Positions 46,697 through 56,974 of a stretch of DNA of 64,000 nt are shown piece by piece. The position numbers and the translations under genes were made by a program. Location of the stretch: contig NC_087065.1 of assembly GCF_963678635.1 (NCBI RefSeq), positions 932,001-996,000 on the forward strand, written 5' to 3'. Under the pieces are notes generated by a model. That model was not told the DNA's origin and ran no database searches. It saw nothing but the letters and a program-made list of their open reading frames with translations. The stretch's first letter is position 1, and every line of letters starts with the position of its first letter. This DNA comes from Symsagittifera roscoffensis (taxonomy: Eukaryota; Xenacoelomorpha; Acoela; Convolutidae).

Positions 46697-48562
46697 TATA
46701 TGACAATTCATCGAAATTATTACCATTCCTATCGTTTGGATAAAGAGGTGTTGAGGTTAGCCTTCTCTGAGCTATTCCTGGTGTATGTGGCATTTGTATA
46801 GTTTCTGTGTTATGCTCTTGAAATCCTGAGTCAATATTCGTGAGGGTTTTTTCTTGCTCAGTTTCATGTAGTTCTATATTTTTTCTCGTCTATGGTGTGT
46901 TTCGACAGGTAAATATTCTGATGAACCCATTGGGTTTTGAAATGATTTGTTGGTGAGTGGTGTATTGACAATTTTATTCCTTGATTTCATTAGATATTCA
47001 TAGAATGGTTTGTAGGACTGGTCTTTTAAAACATAGTCATTCACCAGTTTCTTTGCTTTTTCTTCAATGGGAAAGTATTCAATTAGATGGTTTCTATGAG
47101 CTGTCTTTTTTATAGTTTGATCTGAATCTAATTGTATTTCATAATTTACATTCGTTACTTTAGTTGTTACCGTATATGGGCCTGATCGTAGTTCTTGTAA
47201 TTTTTTTGATTTGCCATCTTCTATGGAATGGTTTTCCATCAGTACTTTTTGACCTATTTCTAAGGGGTTTTCCTAATTTATATTTATTTCGATATTTGTG
47301 GATTTTGGCGTTGTTTTCAAGACTTTTCTTGTAAGCTGTATTATAGATGTATTTAAATTGGTTCTCTCGGATAAGTAGTGAAGTGTTAATTTTTGGTTTT
47401 AATAATGGTTGTATAGCTTTATTTGATGATGTTTGTAAAGAATGTCTGTGTAATGGGAGATTAGCACAGAATTCAGAGTTGCACGTTAATTCTGAATGTC
47501 GGAGTAATCCTAGTTTTAAAGAGGTTGGTATTTGAGGTTTTTGTCCGAAAACAATTTCGTATGGTGTTGATCCAAAACTTGCGTTGATAGTGGTGTTATG
47601 AGCGAAAGCGAATTTCGCAGCTAGATCACTCCAATTTACCTTTGCTTGATCAAAGAAAATTCTAAAATGTGTTCCTAGAGGTTTATTTTGTATTTCCACT
47701 TTACCATTTGTTCATGGTGAATATGCGGTTCTGGGGTTCTGGGAGCATGTGTTATTCCTAGTTCATAAAGCCAACTAGTAAAATCTTCGTTCATGAAAGC
47801 TGTTCCTTTATCATAAACTAGCTTTTGTGGAATACCAAATGTGAGAATAAATTTTTCTAAAGTTTTTATTGTTTCAAATGCGGTAGTGTTAGCTACTGGA
47901 TATACTTGGAGGAATCGATAGAATGAATCTACCACAACTAAACAGTGTTTCTTCCCGTTTGATGTAGAATTAATTGGTCCCGTATGATCTATGTGTACAT
48001 TATGAAACGGAAAAGGTACTGTATCCGTCCATTGTTCTAAGGGTGCTTGGTTAAGATCGTGACGTTTGTGTTCATTTTTTTGACAGTCAAGACATCCTGC
48101 TATTAACTGGGTTATCCATTTATACATGCCTGGCCAAAAGAAAAATCGTTTTATATTCGCAATGGTTTTGTCTTTTCCTACATGACCTGCTAATTGATCT
48201 GTATGGGCCAATTCAAATAATTTTATAAAAAGTGACATAGGTACACAAATTTTAATTTCTTTCACTTCGGGATTATCTGATGTTTGTTCGATGCAAAAAA
48301 ATTTTCCTAATAATGATAATAATTCGAATTTATTTAGATATGAAGATAAAGCTTTCGATTGTCTATAATGTATAATTTTTGAGTCTTTGTTTTTGTTTCT
48401 CACTAATTCTTTAACGATTTTTATGACTGCATCGGTGTCTTGTTCTCTGGCAATAAGTTCCGTGTTCAAGTCTATATTTTTTCCTAGGTTGTTGAAACTA
48501 GTGAAAATCTGAGTAAGGTTATTTTTGTTTGTAAGTGTTTCGTTAGGCAGTTGCGATTTCAT
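46697..48562 (-). pseudogene. pol: integrase with HHCC finger, DDE core and GPY/F module
   Basis: The open stretch 48562-47675 holds the zinc finger (H120, H127, C157, C160) and core aspartates D192 (HIDHTGP) and D251 (VYDKGTAF). A frameshift and a stop near 47700-47730 move the catalytic Glu (NGKVE) into the next open stretch, 47699-47160, which continues with AKFAFAHNTT and TPYEIVFG. The segment 47239-46874 carries a GPYTV module and RNHLIEYFP, marking Ty3/gypsy-type integrase. After another frame change, an acidic tail continues to about 46697. At least three breaks make it non-functional. Confidence 0.9.
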
Positions 48563-49046
48563 CGTTTAGCAAAATTTCTTGAAGGATTTCATCTTGTTCA
48601 TCAATCGTTTCAAAGTGTAGGAGCTAGGACTGGTCTTCAATATCGTAATTTGACATATATTTCCCAAATTGGGTTGGTTTAGTGTTTAATTCGAAGGACA
48701 ATTCGGAGTAGTTATGATCTGATTCTTCGTCATTTGCAAGATTATTTGGTATTTTGTTTTGAATCATTCTAACTTGGTTGATAGCGGAACCTTGTATAAA
48801 GCAAGAACTTATATCAGTTAGTGAGCGAATTTGTTCTTTTTTTGTTTCCTTGGTTATTTTGATTATTTTGTCGTTGTTTATTTTGAATCTAGTTACACCG
48901 TTCTTATTTTGCTTAATGACAGGAAAAAATTCGTCGCTGGGTCCTTTTTCGGTATCATGTACTTTGAAGTATTTTTCTTCGTAGCCATTTTCGTCGTAGA
49001 ATAGAATGTCTTTGGGAATTTTCTTACGTTTTAATTGGGGTTTGTC
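48563..49046 (-). pseudogene. pol: connection between RNase H and integrase
   Basis: Mostly readable in - frames but interrupted. It holds acidic and Lys-rich sequence with no domain I recognise, as expected between RNase H and the integrase zinc finger. It is needed to link 49047 and 48562. Confidence 0.5.
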
Positions 49047-49877
49047 TTAATCTTTAGTTGTTACAAATCTGCTTAAAATATCCGGGAATGTTAGGTTTTT
49101 TCCTTCGGTACAAATAATTTTCAAATTTTTGAATTGTGATATAACCAATTGGTATCTAAAATATCTATGGGAAAGTTTACCTCTTCTTCCCCAAAGGTAA
49201 ATCAAAGCTTCGTGATCAGTGTAGAGATATATTGGATGCGGTGAACCTAATAAATAGTGTTCGTATGTTTGTAGAGCTGATACAACACCGCAAAGCTCTC
49301 TAGCTGTTGTTGACATTTTTTGTTCCACTTTGTTATATACTCTTGAATTAAAGGATATTATACGTTTTCCTTCTGGGAATTCTTGTACCAATATTGAACC
49401 TATTCCTATTGATGATGAGTCTACGTGTACATGGAAAGGATATCTTGTGTCTGGCATTGCTAAAATTGTATCTGCGCTAATTCTTTCTTTTATTTCGTTG
49501 AATAGTTTTTCATGATCTTGTGTCCATTTAAAAACTGTATCATTCCGTATCAAATTATAGAAAGGTTTTGAGTCTACATGTAAATTCTTTATATACATAC
49601 TATAAAATCCTAAACAACCTAACACTCTCATTACATCTCTTTTGTTCTCTGGCGATTTCAAAGCTTTGAGATCATCTACCTTTTTATTGACTGGTTGTAT
49701 GCCATTTTTACTTATTACATGTCCTAGAAACTGTACTCTCCTCAAAAAAAAATTGTTTTTTTCTGGTTGAGCTTTTAGTCCTGATTTTCTTAATAAGTCA
49801 TGGTATGTAGCAATGATGTCGAACATTTCTTCTACAGTTTGTGCTTGCATTATTGTATCGTCTATATAGGTTACTGC
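49047..49877 (-). pseudogene. pol: RT C-terminal part and RNase H
   Basis: The frame opens at the 5' LTR edge with TYIDD (catalytic motif, 49868-49857) and runs to a stop at 49047. Residue numbers count from the Met at 49850. FLGHVIS (41-47) is the RT thumb region; the RNase H residues are D144 (VDSSS), E185 (TARELCG), D212 (YTDHEAL) and D257 (FPDILSR). All four acidic residues are present, in the order of Ty3/gypsy RNase H. The RT fingers, most of the palm, and protease and gag are deleted. Within the segment the frame is intact. Confidence 0.9.
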
Positions 49878-49878
49878 T

Positions 49879-49980
49879 TGATTTAGTGAAAAGAGGCTTT
49901 AATTTAAATGGCACGCTCCAATTTAGAATAAACGATTATGACAATGGTCTTTTGTCTGTGTAGTATTTCTCAATACTACA
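49879..49980 (-). repeat. 5' LTR of the retroelement (102 bp), fused to RT
   Basis: Same length as the 3' LTR with five differences, three of them clustered in the loop of the terminal inverted repeat. No primer-binding site (TGG...) follows; one base after the LTR the sequence is in the RT reading frame. Confidence 0.85.
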
Positions 49981-50312
49981 TTGAGCTCGGGGAAGTTTTT
50001 TTTGAGCTCAAATTTGAAAAGATACTTCACATGTAATTATTTTTGATAAAGTTACGGGGGTTTGAACTTCACCATTTTGGCCAGTTTGGGACAATTAACG
50101 CGCGATATGGTGTGTGGCAGGACAACTTTTACAAAAAATCTCAAAATTTAGAGAAACAAAATCTTATTTTATTTCGTTATATCAAGTTTTTTTCTGTTAT
50201 TACTGCTCCATTAACTCTGCAAGTCAGTCGAGACATTCAGGGCTTCGCCCTGATACGAGCAGTCATGCTGGTCTTTAGATATACTACTTTGATACCACTT
50301 TGATAGATACCG
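49981..50312. repeat. Repeat remnant with inverted hairpin block
   Basis: Carries TCAGGGCTTCGCCCTGATAC at about 50238-50257 and the reverse complement of a 'tatggagcagtaataac'-type motif at about 50198-50216. Both are in opposite orientation to the copies at 8130-8210 and 50480-50550. This marks an inverted copy of a dispersed element. Confidence 0.45.
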
Positions 50313-50470
50313 CTTTGATAAGTTTTTGTTCGAAGATTTTGGCATTCCCTGTCAGCGGCAATAGGTTGATGTTTTTTGCTGCTTCAATTTCTTTGCTCAC
50401 ATCCAAGTTCTGTGCTGAGATTTTATTAAAGGTTTTGGTGTGGCTAGAATCAGTGAAATGTTAACAAAAA
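50313..50470. repeat. Module N, right part
   Basis: Starts with CTTTGATAAGTTTTTGTTC (identical to 38045-38063) and continues with the part of module N absent after 38080: a gcggcaat..gatgttttttgctgcttc block, 'tttgctcacatccaa', and 'gctagaatcagtgaaatg', as in 57420-57550. Confidence 0.6.
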
Positions 50471-50536
50471 TGCTCGTATCAGGTCGAAGCCTTGAACGTT
50501 CCGACTGCCTTTTTAGGTCTATGGAACAGTATTAAC

Positions 50537-53236
50537 ATGAAAAAATTATATTAAAAAAAACTATTTTTTAAAAAATGAGTTTTTTGTAGAAATCTGCGCC
50601 ACACGCCATTTAAAGTACAAACTGATAGAATTCGTTCCTATTAACAAATCAATTATGGCAAATAAGCTTATTTCAGGGTATATACGTCACAGCTTAAAAA
50701 AACAATGGAAAACCCAAACAAGACTGCTCGTATATCACGGCAAAGCCCTGATTGTTCCGACTGTCTTTTAATTAATATCGAATATTTCTTGAAAAAAGAA
50801 AGTATTGAAAATCTACAAATTTTCGCAAAATCGAAGTGTGAAATTTTGAGTCGTACAAAATTATTACGACCGATTAACTTGCCTCAATGTAATTTGGAAC
50901 TATTTTGTTGTGCGAAATAATTTTCCACGCATAAATAGTTTGCGTTACGCTTTCAGCATTATGAGAATAAACTCTTCAAAGCGCGCCTAACTTAGTCCAG
51001 AACATGGCCAGTTTGGCAATTTTCAAACCCCCAGAAATTTAGAAAAAAATCATCGGAGGTAAAAAATCTTTTTACATTTGAACTCAGGAAGTCGATATCT
51101 TCAATGGGTAATAAAACATTTTTGTTGGAACTATTATTTTGATCGGCGAAAATTGACTGAATAAAAACTACACCGAGCCTTAATATTCCGTTATCTTCAA
51201 AAATCGGAACAAAAAGAAACGTCACTAAAATTTTTTGATCTACCATGCATAAAATAATATACCGCAATCTACTTCTCGCAATCACAAAAGGAAAAGAGAA
51301 GAACCAGTTACTTCTAAATAATTTCTTACCAATAGTCTTGTCTTGTCAAAACTCCAGCACAAGGCAAACTAATTTTGTTTCACAATTCTTTCTTCTGTAC
51401 ATTTCAAAGTTTCAGATTCTCAATGTTACGAGAAGATTTTTCTTTCAAAAAGTTTTTGCGGAACAAACTGAGATAAATTGTCTAAAGTTAAAAAATTGAT
51501 GATCAGCCTATTTATTTTTAAATAACAGTCAGAACATAATTTTTGCCGGGAAAATTAGATACCGTCAAATTATTCAGCTTTAGAACGGAAACTTGCTCCC
51601 GTAAACTTGTAATCGAAGAAAGGTTTTGTCCTGAAGTGACATCGTTTGAAGTTATTCTGGCGCCTACGTTTTGCAATGGAGACACTTATGCAAGGCATTT
51701 CGGGAAAAATATAATTCTTGTGTGAAAAATTGGCCATGACTTCTTGTAAACTAGCTACTAAAGTAACAGATTTTTAGGGAGTGCACGTATGAAACGCTTC
51801 TCGTGTCATTGGTTTGGGCAGAAATACGGGTGTCAGACCAATTGGCATTTGAGAAGTTGCATGAAGTATAAATTCCCAAATTATATTCATGAAAAAATTA
51901 TAGTTGAAAAAACTACTTTTTTTTTTAAATTAGTTTTTTGTGAAAAAGTTCCCCCAGACGCCATATAAAGTACAAAGCTATAGATTTCATTCCTACTAAC
52001 AAATCATTTATGGCAAATAAGCTTACAAGGTATGTACGTCACAGCTTAAAGAAACAATTGAAAACCTAAGCAAGACTGCTCGTATATCACGGCAAACCCT
52101 GAAAGTTCCGACTGTCCCTTAAATAAAAATCGAATTGTTTTTAAAAAAATAAAGTATTGAAAATCTATAATTTTTTGACAAAATCAAAAGTTGAAGTTTT
52201 GAGTCATACAAATTTATTACGACCGATTAACTTGCCTCATTGTAATCTGGAACTATTTTTTTGTGCGAAATAATTTGCCACGCATAATTTTTTTGCGTTA
52301 CGCTTTCAGCATTATGAACAAACTGTTCAAAGCTAGCTTAATTTAGTCCAGAACTTGGCCAGTTTGGCATTTTTCAAACCCCCAGAAATTCACAAAAAAA
52401 ATCATCTACGGTAAATTTTTTTTATATTTCTGCTCAGAAAGTCGATATCTTCAATGGGTAATAAAACAATTTTGTTGGAACTATTATTTTGATCGGCGAA
52501 AATTGACTGAATAAAAACTACACCGAGCCTTAATATTCCGTTATCTTCAAAAATCGGAACAAAAAGAAACGTCACCAAAAATTTTCGATCTCCCATGGAA
52601 ACAATATTATGCGCAATCTACGTATCGCAATCACAAAAGCAAAAGAAAAGAACCAGTTACTTCTAAATAATTTCTTAGCAATAGTCTTGTCTTGTCAAAA
52701 CTCCAGCACAAGGCAAACTAATTTTGTTTCACAATTCTTTCTTCTGTACATTTCAAAGTTTCAGATTCTCAATGTTACGAGAAATTACTTCTTTCAAGAG
52801 TTTTAAGCGGAACAAACTTAGATAAACTGGCTAAAGTAAAAAAAACGAAGATCAATCTATTTTTCATTAAAATAACAGTCAGAACATAGTTTTTGCTGGG
52901 AAAATTAGATACTGTCAAATATTTCAGCTTCAGAGGGAAACTTGCTCCCTTAAACTCGTAACCGAAGAATGGTTTTGTCCTGAAGTGCCATAGTTTGAAG
53001 GCATTCTAGCGCGGACGCTTTGTGTTGGAGACGCTTAGGCAAGGCATTTCGTAAGAAAAAATAACTTCTCAGGTGAAACATTGGCCATGACATCTTGTTA
53101 ACTACCTAATGCGGTAACAGAATCTTAGTGAGTGCAGGTATGAGCCGCTTCTCGTCTCATTGGTTTAGGCAGAAAAACGGGTAACAGGCCAATTGGCTTT
53201 AGAGAAGTTGCATGAAGAATAATTTTCAAGAGCATA
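50537..53236. repeat. Tandem duplication of a ~1.35-kb AT-rich unit
   Basis: Units about 50537-51888 and 51889-53236 align in order: atgaaaaaattata, acgccat..aaagtacaaa, ggcaaataagctta, CGTATATCACGGCAAA, agtcgatatcttcaatgggt, ttttgatcggcgaaaattga, ttccgttatcttcaaaaatc, agttacttctaaataatttc, cttgtcttgtcaaaactcca, gcatgaag. Divergence is moderate. The short open frames conserved between the units follow from the duplication; I see no protein domain. A third, older relative lies in PHLDB intron 6. Confidence 0.85.
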
Positions 53237-53239
53237 CTT

Positions 53240-54690
53240 CTTACCACCTCGTCTGAGCTACACCGTGCAGCTAATAGGTCGCAACTCTGTGCTGGCCAAG
53301 AGGCGTCTTACGAAACAGTTGCTTCATTCTCTCACATCTGTTTTTAATGAGCCGGATTCTGAAGGAGTGCTGCTGTGCTGGTTAATGCTAGCAATGCTTT
53401 TAATGAGCTCAACAGACAGCTTGTTTTGCTGAACATAGCTTGCTTTGCTATGTTGAATGCTCAATTATTGTTACGCTTTTCACCGATCTTAACATAAATC
53501 CTGCAAACTTGTTTATATAATGTTGAAGTGCTTTGGCCGCAAAAAACTTTCTACTCGGGCAGGCCTGCAGGTATGCCAATGTATGTTTTAGCTCTGTTAC
53601 CTCTCATTAAACGACTCCATGACCTTGCTAGGTGTTTTTGATAATCTCAAAACTCTGCTGCAGGTGGAAACGTTTAACAAATAAATTCATGATGGGGCTT
53701 GTTGAAAGAACTCCGGAGTACGGGTTTTTTCTGAATGCTTCCAAGACTAAGCTTTTTCTTAAATGTGAGATTGTGGACATTCTAGAGCGTGTTTTCTCTG
53801 GAAGTCGTATAACAATTTCAACAGAAGGAAATAAGTTTTTGGGATGCCCGATTGGTAGCAGAAAAATCATTGAACTCAAAAATGTCCTCAAAAAGTCAAG
53901 AATGTTCTCAAAAAGTCAGATGGATGTATAAGTAAATTTGAGAATTTATCTCACATCGCTGAGACGCAGCCACAGTGCTATTGCAATTTTTACGTCTTGT
54001 TTCAGTCCAAAGCAGAATTACTTGATGAGAGTGATCGACTGTAGCCAAGATGAAGAAAGAAGTAATCTCACCGAACTTGAAAACAAAATCAGAAAGCAGT
54101 TTTTTCCGAATCTGACTGGTTTAAATTCGTCAGGAGACGTTGAAAGGCCTGAACTAGAGCTTTTGATAAGACTGGCTGGTTTGAACATTATCACTTTAGA
54201 AACAGAATCCGCTCAAAAAATCAGAAACTTTTGATGATAATTTATTGTCAAGTGATACTGAATTGGACGCAAGCAGGCAGAAACGGGCATCTACTGAAAG
54301 ACAGAATGAGAACGAGCACCGCACCAACAAAAAAAAGATGTTGTGTTGCGTTGCAGTCGCTTGTCAGCACTCCATACCGAAGAAAATTTAAATTGGCTAA
54401 AGATGGACGCGAGTCAAACTGGGTCACAACGTTGCCATAAGAAGAACATGGTTTTTGCCTGAGTAAAGCAGCGTTTCGTAAATCAGTTAACTTGCCTTGT
54501 TTTTTCTTTTACGATATGTGTTAGCTGTTGTAGTTTGTTCGAATGTGACGACATCACAACAGAACATGGATATGAAGATAACTTCAATGCAACTGAAGTG
54601 CCGCCCGTCTCGGAAGCTGATGTTTACGATATGAATGAAGCTGGGGTTTATGAACCAGGAAACAAGTTTTATCAGATCAATAACATTCAA
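53240..54690 (+). pseudogene. Decayed retroelement reverse transcriptase and C-terminal domain
   Basis: Readable pieces in changing frames: VNASNAFNELNRQLVLLNI (RT motif A with the catalytic Asp replaced), PAGMPMYVLALLPLI (motif B region), EYGFFLNASKTKLFLK and ITISTEGNKFLGCPIGS (thumb region). Then follow a FPNLTG/IRLAGLNI segment and SNWVTTLP with EHGFCLSKAAFRKS. This order is that of a retroelement RT family I recognise from many marine invertebrates, where 'SxWLTALPxxEHGF' follows the RT. Multiple stops and frameshifts make it a dead copy. I did not see a YADD motif. Confidence 0.65.
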
Positions 54691-54699
54691 TAATTTTCA

Positions 54700-55130
54700 T
54701 GACACTCGTTGCCCAATTTAGTGATTTTATAAGGCGACCGGCATAACGTGATTGATTTATCTTTTTATGCAATTGCGAATTTTTTTGTCATAATCGTCTA
54801 GATTGATTGAGTTGTCAAAACTTTCATTTTTCTGGGAAACTAATAGACTAGGGTTAAGGGTATGGTTAGGAATAGATTCAGGGTTAGGTTTTGAGCACTA
54901 TTGTTTCATCCTAAAAACTCTAACGCATAGATCTCTAACTTTCCTTGTAAATTTGCATAAACGGAAAACGCAACAACGTAAATTAGTTTCAGGAATTTTT
55001 TTGCTGATGCCTTTAATTTGGTTACCTCAAAGAGCAGAAAATTTTTCTGCTGATTGATGTTCGGAGCTATTTTCATCATTACTAAACTTCTAACTGATTT
55101 CGAAATAGTCGGATAATAATTAACCACCAA
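54700..55130. repeat. Module M copy
   Basis: Shares 'ctcgttgccca', 'tctgggaaactaatag', 'aaatttgcataaacgga', 'aatttttctgctgattgatg' and 'tcggagct' with 14090-14440. Contains a (GGGTTA)-like stretch near 54850-54890. Confidence 0.55.
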
Positions 55131-55139
55131 AAAAAGATA

Positions 55140-55600
55140 ATGTCTTAAAGTACCATCGTTTGAGAGCGTTTGTACATACAGCGATTAGACTAGTTGCCCA
55201 GTTTGTAGTTTTATGAAGCGACTAGTATTAGGTGGTGGGTATCCTTTTTTTGAATTGCTGAAATTTTTGCCACACTTGTCTAGGTTAACCAATTTGTCGG
55301 TGATTTCATTTTCTTGGGAAATTTATGGGTTAGGTTTGGGGATAAAAATAGGACGGCGGCCACTAGTTTTTCGTCCTTTTAAAATTTTGACGCATAAATC
55401 TGATAATTTTCCAGTAAATTTTTGCAAAAATAAAAAAACTTATTAACAAGCAACAAAATGAATTAGTTTCAGGAGTTTTCTTTGTTTATGCGTTTAATAT
55501 CGCTATCTCAAGGACGAAAAAATTTTCTGCCGATAGATGTTTTGAGCTAGGTTCATCAGTGCTGAAAGCTGAAAGATCTGGGCCATATTTTTGTGTTCCG
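55140..55600. repeat. Module M copy
   Basis: Shares 'ccatcgtttgagagcgttt', 'cagcgattagactagttgcc', 'ttcttgggaaat', 'atctcaaggacg' and a 'gatgttttgagct' block with the neighbouring copies and with 14040-14440. Confidence 0.55.
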
Positions 55601-55649
55601 TTGGGTAAAAAGTCATAAAAATGCCATCATGTCAACAAACACTGAGGTT

Positions 55650-55875
55650 TTTCAAGATATATTACAGGCAAAGTCAGCAAAAAAGAAGATTCTTTGATTC
55701 TTTTATGAACACGGTTAATTTTTTGCGTTAAGACTACTGATTGTTTACTGATTTTTTCTCTGTTTCCACCTGTTCACGAGGCATTAAATCATGCATGGGC
55801 GTGAGTAAGTTTGATTTTGCTTTCGTCTACCAAAAAACAGGAGGTTTCTAAATATTCGTTTAAAATTAAATTGCG
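55650..55875. repeat. Lone diverged satellite monomer outside the array
   Basis: Order of blocks as in the 14-37 kb monomer: 'caaagtcagcaaaaaagaag', ATTCTTTGATTCTT, 'acacggttaat', 'gttaagactactgatt', 'cacgaggcattaaatcatgca', 'gtgagtaagt', then a 'ccaaaaaacaggag' block. It follows a module M copy, as the main array does. Confidence 0.65.
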
Positions 55876-56037
55876 CGGAAAAGTGTCACAGGACTCGACA
55901 CAGTATCTCACCTTTTATTTCCATTACACTGTGTGAAGACACCATTATTTTTTGCTACTCAATTCTCATCATTATCAGGAGTTGTAGAAAATGAAATGAA
56001 ATTTGCCTCTTCAACTCCAACCAGACTGGGCAGCAGA
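55876..56037 (+). pseudogene. Diverged copy of the start of PHLDB exon 8
   Basis: About 162 bases align with 10318-10483, sharing 'tctcacctttta', 'tcaattctca', 'atcaggagttg', 'ttcaactcca' and 'ccagactgg.cagcaga'. It starts a few bases inside the exon and has no intron on either side. Frame is lost. It lies between a lone satellite monomer and a module M copy. Confidence 0.8.
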
Positions 56038-56480
56038 AATTTGGCTAAAGCCAATCAGAAACGAGGATCAGTTTTCTTTTGTAATGCATTGTTTTTTTCA
56101 TAAGAATAACGCTTATAACACATTTTCTTGGGGGAAAACTTACAATACTTCAATTAGTTCAAATTTTGAACAAAAAAAATTTTCCGTAAACTCGTAATAG
56201 TTTACCAAAGAGTCGGATGGTAACCACCAGGGAGAGATATTGCCTCGAACTGCCATCTTATGAGAGCGTTTCTACAACCAGCGATTACACTCGTTGTCCG
56301 ATTCATAGTTTGACGAAGTGCCTGGTATCAGGCGATGGGTTCTCTTTTTTTTGGATTGCTGGAACTTCTAGCTTAATCGGAAATTTCTTGTCGGAAATTT
56401 CATTCTTTGGAAATTTAATGAACCAGCTGCAAATGGAGAAAAAAAAGCTTGATAAATTCAGTAAAGAGCGCATCGAGCAC
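56038..56480. repeat. Module M copy (with downstream part)
   Basis: Shares 'ggctaaagccaatcagaaac', 'cgaggatcagtttt', 'ttccgtaaactcgtaat' and 'actcgttgtccga' with 13850-14100. Confidence 0.55.
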
Positions 56481-56974
56481 ACTCTTTGGTGTTGTTCAAA
56501 GCTTTAAGCTTACGGCTGAATTACACCTCACAAGGAAAGCAAATTTGTTTATTCTCGAAAATTTGAAATTAATCAGAAAGTCGTAAAATAATATATCAAA
56601 AACTCTTTTTAACCCTTACTCAAGACATAAATTTGTAAAAACTCCCCAGCAAAGTTCGTTATTCCTTCATTTCTTTAAGGATTTTAAAAAATCCTCGAGG
56701 AAAAAGAGCCAAAATTGGCTAAAGCCAATAAAAAAAGAAGATCAGTTTTTCTTTGTTGTACACTCTATGTTTCTTTAGAATGACAATCAAAACACGCCTT
56801 TTATGAGAAATGTTTGAAATTTTAAAATAGTTCTGTTTCGTAACAAAAACATCTTTCATAAAATCTTAATTGATTTTCAAATAGTCGGATGAAAACCTCT
56901 AAAGAAGAATTTTTTTGTCTCGAGAAGCCATTGTTTGAGAGCTTTGGTACTACCAAAGTATCTAATTTCATTAG
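56481..56974. repeat. Module M-related AT-rich sequence
   Basis: Contains another 'ggctaaagccaat..agaagatcag' block at about 56717-56745 and a 'gccattgtttgagagct' block at about 56927. No gene seen. Confidence 0.4.

Larger units (their letters stand above)
39135..49980 (-). mobile_element. Env-bearing Ty3/gypsy-type LTR retroelement with an accessory ORF cassette
   Basis: Order along the - strand: 5' LTR (49980-49879), RT tail and RNase H, linker, integrase with GPY/F module, envelope-like gene, about 5 kb of small ORFs, polypurine tract, 3' LTR (39236-39135). The LTRs differ at 5 of 102 positions by eye. No target-site duplication is visible (flanks ATATC versus TTGAG). Gag, protease, primer-binding site and the RT fingers/palm are absent: the 5' LTR abuts the RT YIDD motif. 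Pol and env carry frameshifts and stops, so the copy cannot move by itself. Typical env-bearing gypsy elements have little or nothing between env and 3' LTR, so the 5-kb cassette is the odd feature. Confidence 0.85.

Noticed and set aside
39130-49985. Target-site duplication for the LTR element
   Set aside because: The bases next to the two LTRs (ATATC and TTGAG) do not match; the element ends were altered or recombined.
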